In this document: positions 42,101 through 48,581 of the stretch, in pieces
Layout of the letters: each line of letters starts with the position of its first letter
Numbering within the stretch: position 1 is the first letter of the stretch
NCBI GenBank assembly: GCA_028554795.2
Contig: CM068829.1
Location: 137,771,579 to 137,835,578, forward strand
Source: Sinohyriopsis cumingii
Taxonomy: Eukaryota > Mollusca > Bivalvia > Unionida > Unionidae
DNA: 64,000 nt
Direction: 5' to 3'
Made by a program: the position numbers and the translations under genes
The notes under the pieces: model-generated
The model's database searches: none
Seen by the model: only the letters and a program-made list of their open reading frames with translations
What the model was told of the DNA's origin: nothing

Positions 42101-45100
42101 TGCATCAATTTCCAGTTTCATGCTAATTCAGAGCTCCTGAATGATGCTAAGAAAAGCTAGCAGACAAAAATTGTACAATCAAGCTTTTACCTGTGGAGTT
42201 TTAATGGGAGATGAAAACACTGCATCAGCAGAGAGCTTGGAAAATTCCTCAGCATCCTTTTGAGTCTTGAAAACTTTGAATCTAGCTCCGCTGTACTTCT
42301 TGGCCATCGAGAGTGCCTCTGCTTTATCTGTGAAGACAAGGTTTCTACCTGAAAAAATATTATATCTGAAATTTATAGTGAGCTATTGTGACAAAATAGG
42401 TGATTATAGAAAATTGGTGTTTAATATCTGCTGTCAAAACATCTCCTTGTATGTCATGAAATACTGGATAAATTCATTTCTTTTCATAAGTCCAACAAGA
42501 TGAATATGTATGTTTCTGGGATATAAACATATGCATGATATTTAACATGCCTCTTGCAGGTCCGTGTATGAATTTTTGGCAAGCCTCATGTAGATTTATA
42601 TATATACACTTCTTCCCAATAATTCACAAGCAACAGAGTCTCCAAACATTACCCATAGCATAAGTGAGGGAAGTAAATATTGGCTAACACTGGCAGTGGG
42701 GAAAGAGGATGGGTGCATTGCTACATGAAAATTAGAATCTCCTTTTCTAACAAAAATATTTGTATAATGGATTTTAATATGAATGGATGCTAGATCTTAC
42801 ATGTACAAAGTCAAATAAAGTTGATAAACTGATGGCATACTTTTAATATAAATCAAGCTGACATGCTATCCTCAAAAAATTGTACATCAGTAAAATTAAA
42901 GTTGCATTAAATCTCAGTATTAAACAACATGTATCCACTGTAGACAAATAGATATGAACTATAGCCTCACAGCTCATAGTGATGGGTCCAAAGACATCAA
43001 TGTTGCTGCTCAAGCTACAGATGGCAATTTTAAATGTCACTACATGTTCATCAATAGCACATGGAAATTAATGAATACAACTCCATGCTGTTTGCATTAA
43101 CAAGGATCTCATGCTGCAGTCCTGGAACACTAATATATCAAAGTTAAACTAAATTCAAATAAGTTTAAACATTCTTTTAAACAGCATGGCCATTGCAAGT
43201 TTAAACATTATATTAACTAGTGTGGCCATTGCATGTTTAAACATTATATTAACTAGTGTGGTCATTGCATGTTTAAACATTATATTAATTAGTATGGCCA
43301 TTGCCTGTTTAAACATTCTTTTAACTAGCATGGCCATTGCATGTTTAAACATTCTATTATCTAGTGTGGCCATTGCATGTTTAAACATTCTATTAACTAG
43401 CGTGGATATTGCAAGTTTAAACATTCTATTAACTAGTGTGGCCATTGCATGTTTAAACATTATATTAACTAGTGTGGCCATTGCATGTTTAAACATATTA
43501 ACTAGTATGGCCATTGCCTGTTTAAACATTCTTTTAACTAGCATGACCACTGCATGTCTAAACATTCTATTAACTAGTGTGGCCATTGCATTTTTAAAGA
43601 GTCTATTAACTAGTGTGACCATTGCATGTTTAAACATTATATTAAACAGTGTGGTCATTGCATGTTTAAACATTCTATTAACTAGCATGGCCATTGCAAG
43701 TTTACACATTATATTAACTAGTGTGGCCATTGCATGTTTAAACATTATATTAACTAGTGTGGCCATCACCTGTTTAAACATTCTTTTAACTAGCATCGCC
43801 ATTGCATGTCTAAACATTCTATTAACTAGTGTGGCCATTGCATGTTTAAACATTCTACTAACTAGTGTGAACAACAGTATCATCCAGTCTCTGATTTAAT
43901 TTCTGTGTAGTTGCAATTATTTATGTACACATATGTGTTTGTGTGGTGATGATATTTGGCAATACAAAGACAAAGTCTACTATATTCTGTTTGAAAATAT
44001 ATTAAATGCTTCAAAGAAAACTTCTATTTTTTATATTTAGATTTTAATTTCCAGTCATTTTGTATAGGCTTTTATGTGTAAAAAAAACTTTTTCCAGTTG
44101 TATAATCTAACTTTCTGGGTCACATCCACTGACCCCAATTGGGACCTCAAAACTCTCTTTAAGTCGCAAATAAACCCCAACTCTGTCTGGGAGGACAACA
44201 GGTATGTGACACACCATTTAACATTTTGTCTAAACAGTCAAGTTCAAGTGTAGAAACAATCCAAGACAATGACATTATGAAAGGTCCAAGATTAAAGTTA
44301 AATTAGCCCCCATTATTTGATCATATTCACAAATGGCATTTAGTTTTTTCTTAGTATATTGGTCATTGTGAATTGTTTTATCATGTGATTCATTTCTTTA
44401 CACACTGGCTATGTTGCAGATTATCTGTAAATTCCAAGTGGGGATACCCCCATAATTTGATGCTACACAGTCCTTTATTATTTTTATTTCTGAAAACTGG
44501 GTAGAGGGATGGAAGGGGGATAGTTTCATTTCTTTAATTTTTTAACTGCATGCTGAATTTTACCTGGGATGGCAGGGTGGGCCCCTAAAAACAAAAATGG
44601 AAGGTTAGTGATTTAAGTTCTGTATAATTTTAGTGTCACTTATTAAAAATATGCCTATGATACTAGTTTGGCTTCAAATAAGAATAAAGACACACAGGGT
44701 AGTCAAGATACCTAGGAATAAAGACACAACGGGCAGTCATATAACTGTGCAGTGCTAAACACCTATGCACAATGAATATCAAAAATATGAAAAATAAAAA
44801 TATATTTTAAAAATAAAAAAATATTAATATTACAAATATGACTCTGAATAAAAAAAATGGCACATCACAAGTTCTTAATTATTTCTACTAAAAATTTATA
44901 ATGTATATGGGATGAAAATTATTTCATTTTCTCAGAAGGAATCAACTTTTCTTGATTCTTTGGATGATAATCCTCTCAAGGATTTCAACTCAGTTTATTT
45001 TTATTTGATTTTCATTGCCAACTTTACCAGTTCTATGCGAGTATTTGGAAAAATTGTGTGCATTTGATCAAGTTAACATTGGAAATAGTTTCATGTTTGG

Positions 45101-46387
45101 AAGAAATGTCTGCATCAATCTTCAAATCATCTTGCACCACTAATACTTTAAACACAGATTAATCAACTGATTATGTGAAACTGAGTGGAGTATGAGTGCT
45201 GTTGTGTGTTGTTAAATTTCAAAGTGAACCTTTAAATCAGATAAAAACATGAAAAGCAGTCCCTTATATAATGAAGCAAATCTGTAAAATATATAAACAT
45301 ACTATATCTAGCTGTGATCATTTGATCATATGACCAGTACTGTGTGTGTTCAAAATGCTGGCAGTTCAGTGTGATATTCTTTGGCTGTTCGTTCCAATTT
45401 TGAATTTGACTGCTAAGAAAGCAATACTCTAAAAACTGACTGAATTTGTAAGAATAATGTATCATCCAACAACAGCTTTCAATTAAAATGTTTTTTCAAT
45501 GTTAAATGAATTTCAAATGAACACAAGTTTCCAGAAAACCCCTCCTTATACCCTGTAATGGGAGATTTCAACAAGGCTTAACAAAAATCCATTAATCAAA
45601 ATCCCTACTGAGATTAGTCATGTGTGTTTCCAGTTTTCATGGCATTTTGGGAGTTTCCTTCTGGGTTTTTTGGGGGGTTGGGTTGGGTGGGGGGACATGG
45701 ACAAACTTTGCCTCTGATGTACCTGTAGCACCCAATTAAGATAAAAATGCACCCACCCCCTCCGAGGATTGGATATGTCATTATGGCATATGAAAAAGAT
45801 TGTTTACTGCAACATGACAACCCCTTGTAAAAACCGAAATCTATTTTGCTTCGGTAGTTAGCATAAACCAATCAGAATAATTCAAAGTTATTTAGTAGTT
45901 CTCAAGTTTGACAATCAGAACCAATCAATCAATATATGAAAATATGCATTACTAGTCCAATAATCACACACACACTCGATCTGTGTTGATACTAATGGAT
46001 GAAAATCAACATCATCACGAGTGAAGGACAGATTCATCGGCCTAATGCATTACCAGAAGCAACATCGATCTCGGCTGGTAAACAAACACCATAGAAAGCG
46101 CTAATGGGTACGTGAGGGTCGGAAAACTGCTTAGGTTTATTTTCAGTATTTTCAACTTTAATTGTATTTTCTTCCGCTACTGTTTTGTTTTCGTCCTCTG
46201 TAACGGTTTCTTCTTTCTTCCTTTCTTCTCCACTGCATGTCGACAGGAATATTAATCTTGCCAGTCTTTTATCGAAAATTGACCTTGTCGTTTGAGTTAT
46301 GGGTCCCACATTTACTCCGAAGTCATCTAACTTCTGTCTCAATACTTCAACACTCAGCTTTCTAACGTCATTCAAAACGTCATCCAT
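2993..46387 (-). CDS. ANKLE2: ANKLE2, ankyrin repeat and LEM domain protein 2 (11 exons)
   Basis: The join of 11 exons (listed separately) gives 2643 coding bases and 880 residues, close to the roughly 900 residues usual in the family. Domains in order: LEM domain (about 5-45), viroplasmin/RNase H1 N-terminal-like domain (about 112-150), two ankyrin repeats (about 230-325), a conserved central region rich in Pro/Trp (355-475), a low-complexity acidic/Ser-rich linker (475-760) and a conserved C-terminal block (775-820). All junctions have GT/AG and phases agree throughout. In animals ANKLE2 sits at the ER/nuclear envelope and controls BAF (BANF1) phosphorylation through VRK1 and PP2A, allowing envelope reassembly after mitosis. 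The usual N-terminal membrane segment is not encoded in exon 1, so an upstream exon may exist. The start ATG has A at -3. Confidence 0.95.
3172..3243. repeat. 36-bp tandem duplication of the exon 11 acceptor
   Basis: TTTGCCATCTGAGAAAAACA and ATTATCCTGTGTATA occur twice in tandem, so the last intron has two identical 3' splice sites 36 bases apart. Confidence 0.93.
3438..4410. repeat. 27-bp satellite, about 36 copies, two unit variants
   Basis: Units are GATCTACCAGTCCA followed by either TTATATGATGGCA or TAATTTGGTGGCA. The two variants alternate irregularly. The flanks (CTGGTTCT, CTGTGCAGTCTGCAGCTGGA) are arms of a dispersed element also present at 10.53 and 19.5 kb. Long ORFs on both strands are not genes. 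Confidence 0.95.
4728..5300. repeat. 75-bp tandem repeat
   Basis: About 7-8 units with ACACTTCAGGCTATACTGTA and TTTAAGACCAAATTAAA. Alternating subtypes suggest a higher-order two-unit repeat. Confidence 0.92.
5711..5844. repeat. foldback with about 31-bp arms inside the MULE element
   Basis: GTCTTCTTTACAATTTAACT with TGTGGATCAA on the left is mirrored by TTGATCCACACAGTTATATT and GTAAAGAAGAC on the right. Confidence 0.88.
6043..6505 (+). pseudogene. MULE transposase C-terminal fragment
   Basis: Reads MTTLVNYWEDTYTGRQRRGR, FALQLWNIRDRVINNLPHKN and, after a stop at 6264 and a frame change, FQQTVDCHHPSVFKLTEYFR and LQSLVLTYGTAPLEDYL. This matches the tail found after the FLYWCH/MULE transposase domain in invertebrate proteins. 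The catalytic DDE part is missing. Confidence 0.75.
7159..7290 (-). CDS. ANKLE2: ANKLE2 exon 10
   Basis: 132 bases. Encodes PKPTQEDQDVLRALGCTPVQ, FERYPNIFHWRINLLRF and KDSSFR, the conserved C-terminal block of ANKLE2. Acceptor TTCTAG|GCCAAA, donor TTCAG|GTATGT, phase 2. Confidence 0.95.
7520..8800. repeat. 71-bp minisatellite with degenerate left part
   Basis: Units include CTTCATTACAAGGTGATATA and CATGGACATCATTATAATGA. Units at 8.2-8.7 kb are near-identical; 7.5-8.1 kb is older. Confidence 0.92.
9120..10200. mobile_element. older relative of the 11.55-12.66 kb element
   Basis: About 900 bp align with 11.58-12.53 kb, including ACTATTTACAACATCTACAA and ATTCTGCTTTCCTATTCAAC. The left end CCACATAGCCGCCAAACCC is a drifted version of the same terminus. 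Interior ORF fragments (9272-9628) are decayed. Confidence 0.7.
10530..10702. repeat. foldback (MITE-like) element
   Basis: Arms CCAACTGCAAACTGCACAGA and TCTGTGCAGTTTGCAGTTGG are exact inverses and enclose AGATCTACC-type sequence related to the 27-bp satellite unit at 3.4-4.4 kb. Confidence 0.85.
11000..12720. repeat. 22-bp minisatellite plus older 20-bp-type units
   Basis: 11000-11160 has CCTACCAAATTTCATTATG-type units. 11160-11552 has 22-bp CTACCTATGGATACAAACAG-type units. The array resumes at 12660-12720 after an insertion. ORFs in three frames are artefacts. Confidence 0.9.
11553..12660. mobile_element. hAT-like inverted-repeat element inside the 22-bp array
   Basis: The ends CCATAGCTGCCAA and TTGGCAGCTATGG are inverted. 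The array unit continues on both sides with a shared GATA. The interior carries minus-strand remnants: a zinc-finger-like stretch (FTLCKLCNVISLLDMEVPMK at 12026-12262) and a second fragment at 11613-11894, both paralogous to pieces at 9.27-9.96 kb. Confidence 0.75.
13970..14166. mobile_element. Tigger-type terminal fragment
   Basis: Contains GAGACCACCTGTCTTGAGAG and the end GACAGGTTCTACTG, matching the termini of the 23563-25353 element. The other end is not found. Confidence 0.7.
14340..14515 (+). mobile_element. possible third tRNA-like SINE family
   Basis: CACAGTGGTTGGCATGCTAG resembles box A and GGTCCAGGATCGAGACC resembles box B. It ends in an AAACCAAACCAAATC tail. Single copy here, so the family is unproven. 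Confidence 0.5.
14582..15550 (-). CDS. ANKLE2: ANKLE2 exon 9 (largest)
   Basis: 969 bases. Starts with the conserved DIAHEMKVPWTEYWYFLGAF and LDLLETYLKKK helix region. About 250 residues of acidic, Ser/Asp-rich linker follow, probably disordered and a phosphorylation target, then KELKLAKVTFLHG. Acceptor TTTACAG|GGACA, donor CATGG|GTAAGT, phase 2. Confidence 0.94.
15620..16370. repeat. 42-bp minisatellite
   Basis: Units containing CACAGTATGTATCATGTTAG and CTGCCCTCAATATTATATAC. Open frames on both strands are periodicity artefacts. Confidence 0.94.
17001..17249 (-). mobile_element. SINE family A, copy 2 (oldest-looking)
   Basis: More diverged than the other copies. The short duplication AAGTCAAA flanks it at 16993-17000 and 17250-17257. 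Confidence 0.8.
19144..19259 (-). CDS. ANKLE2: ANKLE2 exon 8
   Basis: 116 bases. Encodes AAVFHKSWTIPPSGSPEKKQ and RGDSEKGLERIGR, the conserved Trp/Pro stretch. Acceptor TTATAG|GCTGC, donor GGAAG|GTAAGT, phase 2. Confidence 0.94.
19505..19650. repeat. dispersed element related to the 27-bp satellite locus
   Basis: CTGGTTCTATGCAGTTTGTT through GAACAAACATAGACCCTAAT matches the reverse complement of the sequence flanking the 3.4-kb satellite. GTGCAGTTGGAGTC matches the arm of the foldback at 10.53 kb. Confidence 0.7.
19817..20711. mobile_element. non-autonomous relative of the 31.3 kb hAT-like element
   Basis: The ends CATACATGCCAACC and GGTTGGCATGTATG match the 31257-33173 element, and so does the subterminal AAAAGC(A/G)TAA motif. 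Interior ORFs match nothing. Confidence 0.72.
20974..21218 (-). mobile_element. SINE family A, copy 3
   Basis: A perfect 13-bp target duplication, ACTCAACTCCAAG, lies at 20961-20973 and 21219-21231. The (GTT)n tail on the left and tRNA-like head on the right show minus orientation. Confidence 0.9.
21566..21741 (-). CDS. ANKLE2: ANKLE2 exon 7
   Basis: 176 bases. Encodes QMYVPLIRSEDNTAPPMIGQ, then PWSPDG and the conserved KDPPLAVKACAGPMSPSK block of the central ANKLE2 region. Acceptor GTGCAG|GTCAG, donor AAAG|GTTGTT. Confidence 0.94.
21742..22783 (-). other. ANKLE2 intron 6
   Basis: Unique AT-rich sequence; no repeat array or gene recognised. Confidence 0.75.
22784..22850 (-). CDS. ANKLE2: ANKLE2 exon 6 (small)
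   Basis: 67 bases, found by phase and homology. Encodes VICARCQSASKETKELIAEL and LK. Acceptor ATTAAAG|GTGATA, donor GAAAG|GTTAGT, ending in phase 1. Families show a short helix here that ends the ankyrin block. Confidence 0.9.
23058..23368 (-). mobile_element. tRNA-derived SINE, family B, longest copy
   Basis: The minus strand begins with a tRNA-like head, GGTGGCCTAGTGGTTAGAG (box A) and GTGGGTTCGATCCCCGG (box B). The body follows, then an AAATC plus CA-rich tail. Related copies are at 33555 and 39514. Confidence 0.86.
23563..25353 (-). mobile_element. Tigger/pogo-type element, internally deleted
   Basis: The ends CAGTAAAACCTGTTATGAG and its near-exact inverse at 25353 form inverted repeats, flanked by TA target sites (23561-23562 and 25354-25355). 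The repeat CTCATAACAGGTGGTCTCTC-like motif recurs in both termini. It contains only the N-terminal DNA-binding part of a transposase. Confidence 0.85.
23958..24330 (-). pseudogene. Tigger-type transposase N-terminus (CENP-B-like HTH)
   Basis: Minus-strand frame ending at a TAG at 23958. It shows a pogo/CENP-B first helix-turn-helix (TLEERINVIERNEKGETTRK and VGKTQVQNVIKDK), then the start of the second DNA-binding domain (NEQVWEWFCVARSKNIPVSG). The DDE catalytic domain is absent, so the element cannot mobilise itself. Confidence 0.8.
25520..26410. repeat. 24-bp minisatellite
   Basis: Units of the type TACTGAATGGTTCATGTCTA plus TTTA, about 30 or more copies, decaying towards the right. Long ORFs on both strands are due to the 24-bp period. 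Confidence 0.95.
26685..27887. mobile_element. non-autonomous Tc1/mariner-Tigger type element
   Basis: The ends are inverted repeats (CAGTGGTCCCCCTCTTGAA on the left, TTAAGAGGGAGACCACTG on the right) flanked by TA at 26683-26684 and 27888-27889. The 1.2-kb interior has no recognisable transposase. Confidence 0.82.
28395..28570. repeat. short tandem array of about 32 bp
   Basis: About five units with CAAACTGTCATGTGGCAATA, ending just before exon 5. Confidence 0.88.
28597..28719 (-). CDS. ANKLE2: ANKLE2 exon 5: second ankyrin repeat
   Basis: 123 bases, phase 0. Encodes ETPLHFACKFGHIQVVEVLI, a canonical ankyrin repeat, followed by KNKYGETPFE. Acceptor TTTTTTAG|AACTG, donor GAG|GTAAGG. Confidence 0.95.
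29020..29590. repeat. 27-bp minisatellite
   Basis: About 20 units with the core GGGTAAATAAGTGTAGTGAT. Outer units are degenerate and central ones nearly uniform. Confidence 0.93.
31080..31256. repeat. 37-bp minisatellite, left part
   Basis: Units contain AAAAGGCACACACAGACCAC and TAGTCCAATATGTGTACC. It continues at 33174 after the hAT-like insertion. Confidence 0.9.
31402..32501 (-). pseudogene. hAT-like transposase fragments
   Basis: 32115-32501 encodes an N-terminal C2-H2-type zinc finger (HCSLCGNDFNIGHGGKF with following His residues). 31764-31973 is a middle fragment. 31402-31635 resembles the C-terminal hAT dimerisation region (VFHHSNADCERLFRIVNKNK, then EFRSRLSN). These pieces lie in different frames, with most of the catalytic core missing. 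The zinc-finger part carries an inverted duplication (32281-32364). Confidence 0.65.
32281..32364. repeat. near-perfect inverted repeat, 39-bp arms
   Basis: Arms at 32281-32319 and 32326-32364 differ at two positions and are separated by 6 bases. It lies within the transposase zinc-finger ORF and keeps the frame open. Confidence 0.92.
33174..33510. repeat. 37-bp minisatellite, right part
   Basis: Continues the array at 31080-31256, with units such as ACCACTAGTCCAATATGTGT and AAAATGCACAC. The array was split by the hAT-like element. Confidence 0.9.
33555..33716 (-). mobile_element. SINE family B, head-deleted copy
   Basis: Matches the 23.07 kb copy through ACATGTAGCATGATGTCCCA and CTAACACTAACCTCTTAATG but lacks the tRNA-like head. 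A (GT)n tail lies at its left end. Confidence 0.78.
33830..34079 (-). mobile_element. SINE family A, copy 4
   Basis: Same head and body as the other A copies. The flanks TTAATTTGGTATT and TTATTTGGTATT are an imperfect target duplication. The (GTT)n tail is on the left. Confidence 0.85.
34365..34690. repeat. 23-bp minisatellite
   Basis: Units of the form ACAGTACAACCTATGTCACA plus CTG; the array ends about 60 bp from the exon 4 donor. Confidence 0.9.
34755..34949 (-). CDS. ANKLE2: ANKLE2 exon 4: first ankyrin repeat
   Basis: 195 bases, phase 0. Encodes the first ankyrin repeat (YTAMHLAAMKNQPEMCQLIL) and the family linker RINFLVDLYLNMPDKG. Acceptor TTCCAG|GAAGG, donor GGG|GTCAGT. Confidence 0.94.
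36395..36720. repeat. 43-bp minisatellite
   Basis: About 7-8 units containing ATCCAGCCTTAAGACATCTG and GGAATAAGACAAAGTAT. Confidence 0.93.
37400..37870. repeat. degenerate minisatellite of about 45 bp
   Basis: Recurring ACCAATGCCCAAGCTGACCA and CTCTGCCCTGATACC pieces. The units vary in length and have drifted. Confidence 0.8.
38476..38661 (-). CDS. ANKLE2: ANKLE2 exon 3
   Basis: 186 bases, phase 0 at both ends. Encodes the helix-rich lead-in to the ankyrin repeats, with VQDILQLKKIIESGDCRLF and NPRYLVSSGDTPVIFQ, both typical of the family. Acceptor CAATAG|AACAAT, donor CAG|GTGAGT. Confidence 0.93.
38928..39126. repeat. 48-bp minisatellite, 4 near-identical copies
   Basis: Units contain ATTAGATGGGAATGCATCTC and AATGGACATTTCCCCACACA. 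Copies are almost identical, so the array is recent. Open frames on both strands follow from the 48-bp period. Confidence 0.93.
39240..39513. repeat. 37-bp minisatellite
   Basis: Tandem units built from AATACAGCCTTAATCATATC and TACATTTAGTGTTTATT. The SINE-B copy starts exactly where the array ends. Confidence 0.85.
39514..39812 (+). mobile_element. tRNA-derived SINE, family B, 5'-truncated copy
   Basis: Starts inside the tRNA-like head (TTAGAGCGTCCACC), with box B GTGGGTTCAATCCCCGG. The body matches the 23.07 kb and 33.6 kb copies in reverse (TGTCAGGATAATGTGACTGG, GGGACATCATGCTA) and ends in an AAATC(AC)n tail. Confidence 0.82.
40271..41037 (-). pseudogene. decayed LTR-retrotransposon gag-like ORF
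   Basis: A Met start at 41037 begins MSLKVEIFLSDPTQEQLDLF. A charged coiled coil rich in Lys/Glu/Arg follows, then a SCAN-like gag block with LAKNIRLVLPFREKEVDNYF near 40450. This arrangement is typical of gag proteins of Gypsy-type elements of invertebrates. It is broken: an in-frame TAA lies near codon 27, at least one frameshift lies near 40810, and the Lys/Glu stretch again changes frame. No pol, LTR or primer-binding site was found nearby, so it is a fragment. Confidence 0.7.
42191..42348 (-). CDS. ANKLE2: ANKLE2 exon 2: viroplasmin-like domain
   Basis: Encodes RNLVFTDKAEALSMAKKYSG and ARFKVFKTQKDAEEF, the RNase H1 N-terminal/viroplasmin-type fold typical of ANKLE2. Acceptor TTTTTTCAG|GT and donor CACAG|GTAAAA; 158 bases, leaving phase 0. 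Confidence 0.93.
42349..46053 (-). other. ANKLE2 intron 1
   Basis: Holds the 36-bp minisatellite at 43170-43872. The rest (43.9-46.0 kb) is AT-rich unique sequence with G-rich tracts near 45660-45700 and no recognisable gene. Confidence 0.8.
43170..43872. repeat. 36-bp minisatellite, about 19 copies
   Basis: The unit contains AACTAGTGTGGCCATTGCAT then GTTTAAACATTCTATT. Because 36 is a multiple of 3, both strands keep long open frames (237 and 242 codons). These are artefacts of periodicity, not genes. Confidence 0.95.
46054..46387 (-). CDS. ANKLE2: ANKLE2 exon 1: LEM domain
   Basis: Begins MDDVLNDVRKLSVEVLRQKL and encodes the LEM fold that binds BAF, including the family motif GPITQTTRSIFDKRLARL. 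An acidic Glu/Lys-rich stretch follows, then the conserved ISAFYGVCLP motif near the exon end. The donor after 46054 is CTG|GTAATG, phase 1. The reading frame also continues a short way into the intron. Confidence 0.93.
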
Positions 46388-47547
46388 TATTTAAATAAAC
46401 TTAAAACTGCACCAAAGTCATTAAGAAAATACTCGAAATAACGTCATCGCATCGATCGTCGAGACATCTAGTTCCGCCTGTTATAAATCCGCCTAACACC
46501 AAACAGACATCGACATGACACTTGTTCTCATTGGTCGAACTAAATATCATAAACTAATGCAAATACATCTTACATACTTTGTGTGTAGCTAAGAAATGTA
46601 CCGGAAACCGAAACCCATGAGGAAAGAATATTATCTCCAAATATTTCCAGGTAACTGAATTGAAGAAGGATCACCGATGACCCGACACAATCCAACATAA
46701 ATATAAGTTTTTGTCATTAATTACGAGAAAGTGGAAAGATTTATGAGTACACATATATTAAATGTGACGATGAAAAAGCTGCTTTTTGTCAGCATTTTTA
46801 ATTGTTTTCGAATGACCAACAAAAATAAATAACAAAAGATATTAACAGGGACGTAGGCAGTTGAATAACTCGTGAAGAACACCGACTCAGTGATATATTT
46901 CCACCAAACTGAAGAAATAAAACAAACTGTAATTATAAAGAACATAGATTTTGTAACCTGTATAATCTAAATATAGTTTAACAAAAGCATTACACGATAT
47001 TGTTGTACCCAATAGATCTTCATATAACTACAAATAGTTGACTATGACATAAAAACCAGTTGATTAAAGGGTAAAATTTCGTGTTTAAATAATTAGCAAA
47101 AAGGAAGACAAGATTGTTCATATTTTGTGTGGATCTATATCCAGTAAAGGGATCTGAGGGCATAAAAATCAGTCTTTAACAATCATTTGACCAGCCAGAC
47201 ATGAGAGTATTACTTTATAATTCCAAATTTGTATTATGAAAAAAAAAAAAAACTATACCAGTCATACCAATACGGTTTGTCTATTTTACATTATTTTACA
47301 CGTCGTAAATAATGGTACAACGCTAGACTGTATTGAATTCAATAATTTTCAGAGAGACGATATAAACATTTTACCAGTTTAACACGACTCCAACAGTGTA
47401 GATATCAGTAGAAAGTGCCTATTTGTTTGCAAGTTTCCAAGGGATTAAAAGTGTGATCCAAGACAGATGTGTTCAAACATGGTTGTGTCGAAGACATCCT
47501 CCAGCCATAAGGTGTGTTACATATCTAGGTGCATAGTGAATGACAGT
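46388..47547 (-). promoter_or_regulatory. ANKLE2 upstream region
   Basis: Sequence between the ANKLE2 ATG and the presumed left end of the Maverick element. It must hold the ANKLE2 promoter unless an upstream exon lies further out. I see no clear TATA box and no other gene. Confidence 0.45.
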
Positions 47548-47549
47548 AG

Positions 47550-47830
47550 AGTATGGGGACGATATAGAGACAATGGGACTTGCCATTAAAAATCACCTTG
47601 GAACGATATAGGGAAAAGGGGAATTTAACATGGGAAATTTTAACATGGGTGGGACTATACAAGGACAAAAAAGTATTGGGACTGTATGGAGACAAGAGGA
47701 ATGGAACAGGGAAGGTGACGTCACCGTACTGACGATGAGCAACAATGTAGCAAGGGGCTGACCTTAATCGGAGCAAACAGCGGGGGGTGGGGGGGAACCT
47801 AGAACGCTTGTCGGGAACGTAACTGGCGGG
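47550..47830. repeat. candidate left terminal region of the Polinton/Maverick
   Basis: Starts AGTATGGGGACGATATAGAG and contains drifted subrepeats of the form GGGAC(G/T)(A/G)TATAGGGAC. Polinton termini start with AG and often have internal subrepeats. The partner terminus would lie beyond 64 kb, so this is a guess. Confidence 0.35.
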
Positions 47831-47926
47831 ACAGAGACAGACAACAGACAAGAGACAAACACTTATACAACATTTTTGTTACAAAATTGGAAGCAAGAAA
47901 GTAATTTCTTTTCGAGGCACATGAGT

Positions 47927-47942
47927 GGCCCTGAAAAGGGCC
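47927..47942 (-). promoter_or_regulatory. histone-type 3' stem-loop C (perfect)
   Basis: Minus strand GGCCCTTTTCAGGGCC: a 6-bp stem and a TTTC loop, identical to the metazoan histone mRNA consensus. It is preceded by ACAAA and followed by ACTCA, as in histone genes. A purine-rich element CGAAAAGAAATT (47903-47914) lies 12 bases further, where U7 snRNA would pair. It follows the stop at 48008 by 66 bases. Confidence 0.88.
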
Positions 47943-48007
47943 TTTGTGTTCTTCTTCTTCTTCTATTTTCTCCAGTTCTTCAGCCATCTTCTAATTTTTC
48001 CTAATAT

Positions 48008-48558
48008 TCATTTTATCTTCTTCTTTATCTCTGACTCTGATATCCAGTTAGGACGGCCTATGGCTCTGAATTTCTCCTGTATCCTTATCCATTTATTGTT
48101 GAGTTTCTTAAATCTTTCTTTTGTCTTTCTATTCTCTTCTTCTTTCCTTTCCTTTGACCACTTTTCTTTTATCTTCTTCACTTCTTCTGTCAGCACTTTC
48201 CTCATCAGTTCCTCTGCTTTCATGAGTTGGTCTAAACCCCACTTCACAGAAAATGACACTCACTCCATTCCAAGATATCTTCTAGGAAGAACCTGACTCT
48301 CGTGACATGATCCAGGGCTTCCTTCAAGCTAACTACTCTCACATACTGAGGGCCAATGAATCTTCTTAATTTTTTACTTCCTCTTCTATCATGCCCTGGA
48401 GAAGATCCATGGCTACTTTGAGACTGGTTCACTTGTATTGTCACAAAATCCTTGGTAAGTTGATACCTCCTATCCTTCTGAAGCCTATCCACTACGTATG
48501 TCCCATCCACTATCCAATACCAAGAGTCATTTAGTTCACTGAACAGTTGTATGCTCAT
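48008..48558 (-). CDS. left-arm gene C, coiled-coil protein with histone-type 3' end
   Basis: ATG at 48558, 24 bases below an initiator-like motif. The first frame (48244-48558) begins MSIQLFSELNDSWYWIVDGT and includes a basic segment (RGSKKLRRFIGPQYVR). It ends overlapping by 16 bases a second frame (48008-48259) that is a Lys/Glu-rich coiled coil (MRKVLTEEVKKIKEKWSKER, IRIQEKFRAIGRPNW). Either one gene broken by a frameshift or two overlapping ORFs. No known family recognised. It resembles genes A and B in its charged helix and in its 3' signal. Confidence 0.6.
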
Positions 48559-48581
48559 CTTCTTTGCTTATTCCTAGAATG

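Larger units (their letters stand above)
38662..42190 (-). other. ANKLE2 intron 2
   Basis: Contains, from right to left: AT-rich unique sequence, a gag remnant (40271-41037), a SINE-B copy (39514-39812), a 37-bp minisatellite (39240-39513) and a 48-bp minisatellite (38928-39126). Confidence 0.8.

Noticed and set aside
43155-43899. 237- and 242-codon ORFs resembling repetitive membrane proteins
   Set aside because: Artefact of the 36-bp minisatellite; frames are open on both strands and end at the array edges.
45650-45760. G-rich tract as a G-quadruplex regulatory site
   Set aside because: Runs of G are present, but nothing ties it to a promoter or feature beyond composition.
47925-48296. 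Plus-strand Phe-rich ORF
   Set aside because: Antisense of gene C's Lys/Glu coiled coil.
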